This document shows, one piece after another, positions 12,101 to 24,100 of a DNA stretch of 64,000 nt. Numbering within the stretch: the stretch's first letter is position 1; each line of letters begins with the position of its first letter. The stretch spans positions 695,001 through 759,000 of the forward strand of contig NC_092575.1 in the NCBI RefSeq assembly GCF_037975245.1, given 5' to 3'. The notes under the pieces were generated by a model. That model was given only the letters and a program-made list of their open reading frames with translations, was not told where the DNA came from and did no database searches. The DNA comes from Apostichopus japonicus. Lineage: Eukaryota > Echinodermata > Holothuroidea > Aspidochirotida > Stichopodidae. The translations under genes and the position numbers were made by a program.

Positions 12101-15100
12101 ATGAATGGTAATTATCACCAATCTTTAGAGCGTACCAAAGATTGTCACTGAACAACTGGTCGGCGCCTTGCTTCGTGTCTTACTGCTCCCGCAACGACAA
12201 ATGCTGTAGGTGTCTTCCAAGCATCACGCTCTAGCCAGATTTTAATCCGTCCCAGCAATTACCCATCCTCTCATGTTTCATGGCTATTACAGGCTGTTTA
12301 CTAATTACTGGTCCCCGGACGACCTCCCAGAGTCATCATTAGTATCATTTTGCTCCACTGTTGAAGTTTGTAATTTTTCTAGTGCATCTCTAGAGACCCT
12401 GCCCTGCATTACATTACATCTCATCCAAATTATAAAAGAGCACTGTTTGCCAATTCCTATCAAAGCATCTACTATATGCTTGTTTCTTGTGTCTGTTTAT
12501 ACTGGGTTTATTTTTTTCTCTTTTTTTTCTTTTTTTTCCTTTATTCTCCTTTTTTCTTCTTTCTCGGGACATTAATTTTCTGTGATAGTTACGAGTAATT
12601 ATTGATGAAAGTTTTTTTGGATTGAGATGTCATCATTCATCAGAAGTTGTTCAACCATGATAACAAAAAAAATTAGAGCAGGTGGGGGGCCCAAGGGTCG
12701 CATGAAGTGAAACTAGCTAAAAGTTCTATGTGACTTAAACAGAAGAGGATAATGACAGTAGAATATATACATAGACCATTACGGTTTGTTGGATATTACA
12801 AGAAAATACAAACAATTAAAGTTAAATTGTGATTTTACATTTCTTTAATAACTTTTAACTAATCACAGGGAAAATAGTACTTTTTCTATTCTATTTATGT
12901 TAGTTCTTAATGAAATTTTTCTACTATGATTCAATTGCGGTTTTGTTCGCCTAATGTTTCATACAAATCTGCTGAAACCTAGTATATAGCTATATTTGTT
13001 TCTGAAAATGGCAGTTAACGTTAACATAGTTGCCTGTACACGGACACCATAAACACCTTGCCTTAATATTTGAGCATAATTGGTCTCTCTGAGTGCATCT
13101 AAGATAAATTAAAAATGACTGTAGGCTTTGTTAACCGCGAATAGAAGTATGAATTTTGAAGCCCCTGTTTTATCAACGTATAAACCATACTTGTGTTGCT
13201 TTGTAGTCCCTTGATTAACCTTACTACCGAATACCTCAAGAGACATTAGCTGTAGTGTGTGAAAACAGCTTTTAGTGTTTGCGCTATAGTACTTTATGAC
13301 AAGTTTGATGAACCTCCAAGGATGATTTAAATTAAGACTGCCATCTATCAAATGAAGACACCATTCTAATTATCATGCCTCAGAGGAATGTTCATTTGGG
13401 AATTTATATTATAGTTATGATGCTTTCATTTCTAAATATTTTTCCATCCAGATAGCCTTTTTCATACAAGGTTAATCAAATGCAAAGGCAAATTGAAAAA
13501 TTTCAAATTTTTGTAATTTTCTATTTTCTTTTTTATTATTTTTCTTCAATATTTTTAATGACTAGTCAAGTTTTAAAAAATAGATTCAAGCTCTGGGATT
13601 TAGTATCAACTTCACAAAGGCAAATTGAAAAATTGTAATTTTCTATTTTCCTTTTTATGATTTTTCTTCAATATTGTTCATGACTAGTCAAGTTTTAAAA
13701 ACAGAAAATTCAACGCTCTGGGATTTAGTATCAAATTCGGTCATAAATTGACCAAAATCAACAGCAAAAGCTGATTTAAACACACTCATTTACAGGATAA
13801 TAACTCATTTAACGTCAATATGTAATCAGCTGTACGGGTTACTGAATCCAATCATTATCTGGATGAAAGTAGCAAGTAGCTTAATCTTAGAAGAGGAGGA
13901 GGAGGAGTAGGAAGCAGGAGGCGGAAGATGCTCAAGGGCTCCTCGGATGGAGGGAGGAAGGCCTTGTTTGATTTGTATCGTCTTGAGTCTAATGGCTTGA
14001 TAATGGCAACGGGAATACTACCATCTCTCGTAAACAAGCCACACGTTTGCCAGGCAGCCATGCTTCTAAGCTCAATTACCGCTCAATTTATCAAGTTTGA
14101 CAGGCCAGGAAATCTCATATGACTAAGCCGTTGTTTTCAAATGGTTTTCAGAATAATGGCATATCCTCGCAGCTACATTCCTGGGAGGATATTGGGTTCG
14201 ATGCAGTTTATTAAATTGACTGGGTGTCTAATTAAGCAATTATAAATGAATGCAATAGTGGAATCCAATTAGGGATACCTACTCCTCCAGAGAAAGTTAC
14301 CATCACAACTTAATTAGTCGAGCAATCAACAGGCTAATCATATCAGCAAAACTTTAATGCAAGAAATTAAATGCTATCTGCTCGAAGCTAGGCTTTTTTT
14401 CTCAAGAGGTGTTAATATGAAATGAAGGGGGTAGATACATCCCTCATTGTTTGAGTGTCTTTATTCACATGTTTTATATTATCTATTTATAGGTTTTATA
14501 TTATCTATTCACAGGTTTTATATTATATATTTACAGGGTTTGATACCTTTGAAGCAGAACAGCAGAGTTAATTTTGTGCTTATAACAATAAAACCCCATT
14601 CATTGACCAGTATTATGACATTATTAAACTACTGTAGTCTGCAACTGTTCATCAGTAATGAAAGCAGATTAAAGTTGAAAATTTTAGGAACTAAAGGGAC
14701 AGGTTTTTGGAGTCTGCTTTCAAAAATTTATGACATCATAAATGTTTGCTTCAAGTTCACATTTGGTACAAAGTAGGCCTTTTTTTATCATTTTCAAACG
14801 AGTATATCAATACTGGTTATGATTGCAAATTTAAACATGGGGCTTTGATGATACAAGATACAGATGTCTATAGTAGCCTGATAAGCCATGAGCCAAGGTA
14901 CAATGTAATATGTACTAGAGATGATGTCCACTTACTGAAGTTTACCCACAGACACACACACATTTACACACACACACCCACACACATTAAGTTGATCAAT
15001 TCACTTTGTATACAACGTTGTTGATGTTTCATCCTGAATAGATTCCCACCCAATGTGATTTCTCTTTATATTGAGATCCGTTTAGTTTGTGTTAATAAAG

Positions 15101-18100
15101 GTTATAGGACCATTTATCAGGATTATCGGCCATTATCTATCCATGAATAAATCTTTAAGGCTGTAATCACTCACAATCCTTTCTGTATCCATGCTAGTCC
15201 TTGGAACCCTCTTATAATAATGAAGTTGATGTAAGTACGTTTCTTCCGAAAGCAAAATCTCATGATGAGTATAGATATGTCGGAAAGATCGACACTATTG
15301 AACTGAGCTCTACTAACGGCAGGCTGCAAGATGTTTGTCTTTTCTTCCAAACTCTGAATTCTGGGAAAGGTTTTAGTAGACTGGACAGTGTGTTCACATG
15401 ACCTGGTCTAAGGCCAGCAGCAGTTATCATGCATTACAGAAAGAGCCCAGGACATGTGGACTAATTTTACAGGGCCATGGACATTGGCTAATGAAACTGG
15501 TCCTAGGACACATTACAGAAAGAGCTCAGGACATGTGGACTAATTTTACAGGGCCATGGACATTGGCTAATGAAACTGGTCCTAGGACACAATACAGAAA
15601 GAGCCCAGGACATGTGGACTAATTTTACAGGGCCATGGACATTGGCTAATGAAACTGGTCCTAGGACACATTACAGAAAGAGCCCAGGACACGTGGACTA
15701 ATTGTACAGGGCCATGGACATTGGCTAATGAAACTGGTCCTAGGACACATTGACTAATGGCTCAGCGCCCTGGATGTGTTGACTCATGGTTCAGGGCCTC
15801 GGACACATTGACTAATAGCGCAGGGCCCCAGATATATTGACTAATAGCGCAGGGCCCCAGATATATTGACCAAGGGTGCAGGGCCCCAGATACATTGACT
15901 AATGGTTCAGGACCCCGGATACATCGACTATACATGTACAGCTTAACTATACAAAACTGTTCTAAATGTTCCTGCAAGTTAAACATTAAAATGACATAGA
16001 TTTTCAAGGGAACTAATATTGAATTGTTCAAGTGAAATAAAAAACAGATCACCTTTTTAGTGTCCATGCTCTCGTGTACAATTCCTATTAGAGATGATAA
16101 ATTTGAATATATCAAGCTATTAAGCATTTCAACACAAAGAGTTACATGTCCCGGTAGACTTCCTTCCTCCTGATCATTCGGATTTCAAAAAGGAGATGAT
16201 TGGTTCCCTAAACACCAGAGGGAAAACCTGTGACAAACTACAGAATCTGCTGATGCCTTTAAACTTGAGACACACTATAACATTAAAGAGCCCACGGGGA
16301 CAACTTTCTGCTTGTCCAGAGTTCTTCTTGAGTGACTACCGTGGCAGCTTCTGGGAGTAATGATACAAACGTCTGGAGGCCCCCACCATATCACTTTCAC
16401 AAGGATACAAGATCCCGAACTGATTTAACGATGTCACAGAAAGATATCTAGACAGGTTTCATATCTAAGCAATTAAGTCAAAGAGAATATCAATATCTTG
16501 GAAAAGTTTCGTTATGGAAAGTATATCCGTTTGGTTTCATACATTTCATAAATCAAAAAGAATCCAAACAAGTCTGCGAAGTGTGCAACGGTAGAGGGGT
16601 GAAGCTCTACTTGGGGATGGAATAGATTGAATTGGCTCTAGAGTCGGTGAAAAATACTGCAGGGGTTTGTCTCTGAACAGGGTGTTAACTTTCCAGAGGG
16701 CTAAACACCACCAGAAAGTCTCAGTCATTGGAAATTGTTTGGCATGAATGAAACATTCTCCCATGTGGTTCTAAGAAATATATTTCTAATATTAAACCTC
16801 TGTTGGATGTTGATAATAATTAAGAAGAATATGAAGGAAACATATGGAAATAAATAAAAGCAAACTGTACTTTTAGACTGACATTCATGCTACCAATATA
16901 TATAGCATTCCTTGTAATTTTCTGCTATAGTGAGCAGCCTCCACCGCCCCTCGACCCCTTCTAATTCTCATTTGTGTCTCATTTGTGTTGAAAATGTCCC
17001 ATTACAGTGTACTTCATTAATAATGCAACATTGCTTTCATTTTAACATTCTTCGATACACTTTAACTCCATTAATGTTGCAACATTAATGTTGTTCAACT
17101 CTATTATTACTCTGCGAGTCACGGCCTCCTCGGTTTCTCTTAGCGGCTTCGCTCTGCTCATCAAAATGTCAGGGAACTGTGAAGGTGTTGTCATTTATAG
17201 CGTTCACAGGCAGTTTATAGATGAGAAGACATGTTTACAACCTCAATTAACCTTTCAACTAAACAGGAGGAGCGTTCCTAGTCTGTCACTGAATAGGCAA
17301 ATGAACTGCTGCCGTACTAACAGGCCTGCAGGGAAAATGCTTGGGGAGTCCGGGGTTACCAGAGTAACTTTCATTGCCAGAGATCATCTGTTTTATAGGG
17401 GGATCGTGTTTGATCTTGCTCCCCTTAGGAGAGCTGCTGGTGGGATGTAAACTTCATTGCCCTCCACTTGCCCATAGGAGAGTTCATTCTACAATGGTGA
17501 CCTATTTTATGATATACAGTACTGCTTGGATTGAGTTTACATTCAGAAAATTGTCTTGGTCTTTGGATAAATGTTTGGCTCATTGTATTAAAATAGCTCA
17601 TGGTGCTTATTTAGTTCATATTGCCATGACGATATAAGGCGAATCACTCAATGAACTATGGCATTTAATTAAGAGCAAGAGCTTGTGATGGTATTTACTT
17701 GACAAGGAACCAAGAATTAAATATGAATCATGAAAATGCTTTATTTTCAATTAAAAAGCTGTTTTAATTCCTAATACTGAAAAGAAGATTGCAGCTGATC
17801 AAGCTAACACTGAATGTTGTCCAAATTCTTGGCTTTCACTTGATAGTTACCATGTGTAGATGAAACGTAACTTGTCCAGCCAATCCACTTCATTACATGG
17901 AATTGTGGTATTGGTTAGGATTGCAGAATACTATCATCATCAAGTCATAAATCATGAGTAATGCACTCTACTGATTGACAGATTAGTCCATTGATTAATT
18001 GAGTGAATGATCAATAAATTGATTGTTTGATGTAACAATTGGTTGATTGACTTATTGAGTGGGTGGTTGATATAGAGAGATGGATTGACTGAGTCAATGA

Positions 18101-21100
18101 GTGAATGAGTTATTAATGAACTGATTGAGTGAGTGGTTGATATAGAGAGATGGATTGACTGAGTCAATGAGTGAATGAGTTATTAATGAACTGATTGAGT
18201 GAGTGGTTGATATAGAGAGATGGATTGACTGAGTCAATGAGTGAATGAGTTATTAATGAACTGATTGAGTGAGTGGTTGATATAGAGAGATGGATTGACT
18301 GAGTCAATGAGTGAATGAGTTATTAATGAACTGATTGAGTGAGTGGTTGATATAGAGAGATGGATTGACTGAGTCAATGAGTGAATGAGTTATTAATGAA
18401 CTGATTGAGTGAGTGGTTGATATAGAGAGATGGATTGACTGAGTCAATGAGTGAATGAGTTATTAATGAACTGATTGAGTGAGTGGTTGATATAGAGAGA
18501 TGGATTGACTGAGTCAATGAGTGAATGAGTTATTAATGAACTGATTGAGTGAGTGGTTGATATATGGATGGATTGACTGAGTCAATGAGTCATTAATGAA
18601 CTGATTGAGTGAGTGGTTGATATATCTATGGATTGACTGACTCAATGAGTGAGTGAGTTATTAATGAACTGATTGAGTGAGTGGTTGATATATGGATGGA
18701 TTGACTGAGTCAATGAGTGAATGAGTTATTAATGAACTGATTGAGTGAGTGGTTGATATAGAGAGATGGATTGACTGAGTCAATGAGTGAATGAGTTATT
18801 AATGAACTGATTGAGTGAGTGGTTGATATAAATATGGATTGACTGAGTCAATGAGTGAATGAGTTATTAATGAACTGATTGAGTGAGTGGTTGATATAGA
18901 GAGATGGATTGACTGAGTCAATGAGTGAATGAGTTATTAATGAACTGATTGAGTGAGTGGTTGATATAGAGAGATGGATTGACTGAGTCAATGAGTGAAT
19001 GAGTTATTAATGAACTGATTGAGTGAGTGGTTGATATAGAGAGATGGATTGACTGAGTCAATGAGTGAATGAGTTATTAATGAACTGATTGAGTGAGTGG
19101 TTGATATAGAGAGATGGATTGACTGAGTCAATGAGTGAATGAGTTATTAATGAACTGATTGAGTGAGTGGTTGATATATGGATGGATTGACTGAGTCAAT
19201 GAGTCATTAATGAACTGATTGAGTGAGTGGTTGATATATCTATGGATTGACTGACTCAATGAGTGAGTGAGTTATTAATGAACTGATTGAGTGAGTGGTT
19301 GATATAGAGAGATGGATTGACTGAGTCAATGAGTGAATGAGTTATTAATGAACTGATTGAGTGAGTGGTTGATATAGAGAGATGGATTGACTGAGTCAAT
19401 GAGTGAATGAGTTATTAATGAACTGATTGAGTGAGTGGTTGATAGAAAGATGGATTGAATTAATTAATGAGTGAGTGAGTTACTCACTTACTGTAGTAAA
19501 GGAAGCTGCAAAATTGTTTTTTTGAGAATGAGAATGTATAAGTGTGGCAGTCATTTTGTTTTCCAAACCAAACTCACCTAAGATACTGGATTGTCAGGGT
19601 AATATTAATATTTGCTTCAATATTAGTATTTGAACTTATAGAAGAGGCAGGAGTTGTGTACACTTTGTATATAAAACTCATGTTCCAGTTCTAAAATGAA
19701 CATGTAGTAACGATGTAATTAGGAATACAGTGGAAATATCACTGTGAAAAGCAGTCAAGGATGGAGGAAGACCTAAACATAACAAGTTTTTGATAGAGGG
19801 ACCTCCTTTTTGTGTTTGGGGAATATCCCCTGTCATATTAAATACATACTATACCATGCTGATTAGTGTTGACACCTTGTGTCATGTAAAACTGACAACA
19901 AATCAGGCTTGAAGGCTTTGAGAAGGTTGACCTTTGGATGTACTTTCCATCTGTGGGGTGATGGACAAGAGTTTGAACCAAGGAGGAGGGATGATGATCA
20001 CTCCCCCCCCCCCGGGCCTCCTCAAGGAAAGTGATTTTAATTTGCTTAGATTTGTAGAAGCAGGTCGAGTCTTTAAGTTGTGTGCATGAATCATATGTTG
20101 GATGTTTCACCATCACTGAAGTGGAACAAACCCTGAACAGAAAATCAGGATATAAGCAATCAGAAAAAGATTTTTGACTAAAGTGAGATTGGCAGGAAGG
20201 TACCTCAAAAGAAATTGGAACCAATTTCTTCCAAGTCTTCTTTTGTCATAACAAATTGTTTGATAATTAATAAAAGTCGCCATGGATTTGTGTTGTCACC
20301 TTGCTTGTAATATATAGCCATGTGTATCAAAGGTATATATCAGATAGACCCAAACATATGCTCTTGTCATTATATAAGGAAGATTCAAAAGCCATCTTGT
20401 CATGAAGGGGTTAACCAGAACTGTTATTAGCTTTGCAAAGTTTACCTGTGGTTATATGTTTTTGGTTCCCATGCTTTGCATTCATCTGAACCTCTGCAGT
20501 CAAGTTGGTGTATGTGTGTGTATGTGTGTGTATGTGATTCCCTATGTTGTAAACACGGCATATCAAAAAGGAAATATGTGATTGATTTTTTTGGTTTGCA
20601 TCTCATATCAGTGTGTCTGCATTACTAAAAGTTCTGATAAAAACATACTCAATGATCTGACTCATTGCTTGTGACTTTTCTGTAACAATTTGGCTTCCCA
20701 GAGGCAGGATATTGGAATAATGTCTGCCAACAGAAGTGAAATGTTCTCTTATATTAGTTGTCAATAAATCATATCACAAGACCAGTGCCCTATAATGTTG
20801 ACATGTATCAAGGTGAACATGAAGTATTGATCTTGTTTTGGCTGGCATTTAAAAGGATTGTCTGGTGGCCCAAAGAAGTTACCTTAAAAAATAGTAAATA
20901 ATTTTCCAAACATGTTGTCAAAGTATGAGAACGCTAATGTTGCGTTTGACAGAGAAACGATTTTTTAATCGTTATGGATAGACATTTCAAAAATGATTTG
21001 AACAGTACAATACGTGACGTCAGCTCTGCCATAGCAGATTGCGTCATAACCCACCCTCCGCACAGTACCTATACGGTAATCACAACAAAAACAGCGTTTG

Positions 21101-24100
21101 TATACAGATAAATTTCTTCCTTAATTTCCGGTGAAATTTCTTAAAAATTAGATATGTTTTCAAAAACTCCTTAAGCCGCCATGTACTTGAGCGGTGGTTC
21201 CGTGGTCTTTGTGTAACACAAGGTAAATTTTAACAGCAGACTCTGAGTTGTTCAGGCTATACATCGCACTATCCAGCTCCAACGCGAAAAATGTTCGCAT
21301 GTAGGCTATACTCAAACGTTCACAATCAGACAGTTCTGCGAAGCCTAAGCTTCTCAGTGCTATATTCTGCTCTGACAACGAATCGATCAATTTCTTCAAT
21401 AATTTCCGGTGAAATTTCTTATAAATTAGATATAATTTAAAAAACTCCTTAAGCCGCAATATATGTAGTAGATCGGTGGTTTCGTGGTCTTTGTGTAACA
21501 CAAGATAAGTTTTAACAGCAGGCTCTTCGTTGTTTATACATCGCGGTATCCAGCTCCAGCGCGAAGAATGTTCGCGTGTATAGGCTACTCTAACGTTACA
21601 ATCGGACAGTTCTGCGATGACATCGATCCCGCCAAGTTTCATCTTTCGGTTTAACGAATACTTTATAAGTTTCCTTTTACTGTTAATTTGATCCGTGAAA
21701 TTTATTTCAGCGATTTCGACGAACAGTTAATGAACTGTGGTTTGAGTGTGAGTGTACTATGTGTAACGCTATACACCAACTGAGCATCGTAGTATATACG
21801 TTCGCCAGTATGTACGTTATATATATGAGGCAATTCAATGTGCTTACACGTGAGTTAATTTGCTGCGGAATTGGGAGTGCTAACTTCAAGTCGCCTGTTT
21901 TGCCTATCTGCAAGCACTACGTCAATCACCATATTGAAGCGTTCGAACAAACGGTACTTTTGGTGAGAAACTGGTGAATTTGAAAACCAGATTTCTACAA
22001 GAAGAAAACGTCGAATGGGGACAATTTTTACATGGTTAGAAAGAGAAAAATAATAACTACAAGGACAATGTATCAAAATCTTCCACCAGACAATTCCTTT
22101 AAGGTAAAATACTCTTGTCTGTGTTTTCAATAACTTAATGGGATTTAGGGATTTTACACTCTGCAGTTTGTGAGCAAAGGTGAAGAATGAAGAAACAACT
22201 TGTAAAGGAATCTATGTGATGCTTAGAATTGAGCCCAGAATGCTAAATAGAATTCTTGACTTTATATTATATTTTTATTAAATCCTTTTCATTTCAGCTG
22301 GGGATGGGACTACCACCACAACCACCTCCACCAGCAGCAGTACCCGTCATGCCACCCTCATCCATTGGCAACAGTTTAGGTTCCTCAGGACATGGAGCCT
22401 TCCAGCCAAAGGTAAACCACCCACATATCATGTGATACAAATGTGTTCACATCATAGATTTTAAAACCAAACAGCCTTAACTATTGGGACAAAATAAACA
22501 TGTCCTTTGAAGAAGCTGTGTTTGTGTGCTTGTTGTTTTCCCCTTGCACATTGCAGTTGCCAATTTAAAGTGGCATTATTCTTACAATATATCTAAGTTC
22601 AGTATAATTTAGTGTTTTTGAGTACTAAGCCTTAATAGTGACCAGCTTTTGCTTTAGTCAAACGTAGCCATAGCCAGAGGTATTATTAAAATAGAGCTAG
22701 TAAAACTCCCAAGTACCTGTGCCTTAATACGCATGTGTATCAGTACACCCTCCCCAGTACTTCTGTACCCTGCACATGTCGTCTTAACTCTTTTCGGAAT
22801 TGAGTTTTTATCGCCGTAACGTTGAGTTACAGTCTGGTCCTGTTTTTTTAAGAGCAATTTTATCAGGTGAATAATATCCAGTGCTCTAGGGTTTATTACC
22901 CATTTCTGAAGTTAAAATGCCTCAGATAAAATTTTACTTGTCAGTTTTATGTGGCGTAATAGCTCTCTGATGCTAGGGGTCGCACTTGGTGGTAACTGAT
23001 GTGGCTGAAGGTACAATTAATGGTTAATGTTAGATGTAGAAATACAAAAATGAACTTAAAAACAAACTTGTGGGTTTTATAATCTGCACCTGATTACCAG
23101 TAGAATTGATGAAACTCCTCTGTTGCTTTTCTTATTTGATTGTTCCATTCTTATGTATTTTTGCACTTTTATTGGCTAATTAGCTGTATATAGTTCGTCA
23201 TTAGTCACTAATTAAACACCTGGTCTGGCTCGACCTGCATTGAAATCAAATCCTTTTGATAATACATCTAACAAATAGTAAGCTTTACATGGTGGTTGAA
23301 AATTTCAGTAGAATTTTCTGGTAGATGATGGGTTAGAGGAATAAAATATTTCTTAATAACTGCCACAAATCTGAGCCAAAATAAAAACAAATTCTTTGTG
23401 TCTTGAGTTAGAGCCAATTCTGTGGTAACATTGTCCTGAATAGGGGCACAATAAGGGCAATTTGTCTTTAAAGCTTCTAATGTGCAAGTGGTATGACCTA
23501 TGCTTCATTGCCAGTGATTGAATTGTACCTCAATGTCCTGTTATTGCTGGTACAGGGTGTAGAGCCAATACTGTGGTAACATTGTCCTGGTACACGGCCA
23601 TGTTCTACCATTGGTATGACCTATGCTTCATTGCCAGTGATAAAACTGTACCTTAATGTCCCGTTATTGCTGGTACGGGGTGTAGAGCCAATACTGTGAT
23701 AACATTGTCCTGGTACACTACCATGTACTACAAATGTCCCGTTATTGCTGGTACAGGGTATGAATACTTTTCTCACCTGAGTTTGCACTCTTCATTTGTT
23801 GCAGAAGCCGGGCAAGTGGTGTAGAGCTCACGTGACAGTAGCATGGTTAATACATCACGACCAACAACAAAAGGTAGGATGGGAAATGTAGAAGGAAACA
23901 TCCTACAAAATACAGGATATGTGGGTGGGATATAGAAGTAGCTAACAACTGTTAAAAGTAATGTAAACACAGGTGTGTAGTGTAGTGAACATAGGTGTGT
24001 CATGTAGTGAGGGTCCTAAATCTGTTTATTCAAACCATCCAACCTTGCCATGAGAGAGATACAACTTGTCTTGCTGGGTGATCTGAGACACAAAAACAAG

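Larger units (their letters stand above)
8930..22297 (+). other. AUTS2-like long intron (13.4 kb)
   Basis: Contains four tandem arrays, one duplicated AT-rich segment, a TAAT-rich candidate regulatory block and a TTAA-flanked element, each listed separately. Phases of the flanking exons (0 and 0) need no missing exon. The longest open frames here come from the repeats or show no family features. Confidence 0.6.

Noticed and set aside
12068-12105. Exon-like segment after TTATACAG, ending at GTAATT ([13 protein letters not shown])
   Set aside because: It is 38 bases long and would break the phase 0/0 join between exons 4 and 5 of the AUTS2-like gene; frame 0 also contains TAA.
17088-17450. 120-codon frame on the + strand
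   Set aside because: No family resemblance, no compatible splice sites, and Ser/Arg-rich random-looking content.
17952-18167. 71-codon frame on the - strand ([17 protein letters not shown] repeats)
   Set aside because: Translation of the 70-base minisatellite. The unit is not a multiple of three, so the frame cannot continue.
21160-21642. 160-codon frame on the - strand
   Set aside because: It is the translation of an internal duplication within the TTAA-flanked element. It has no recognisable domain and no transposase motif.
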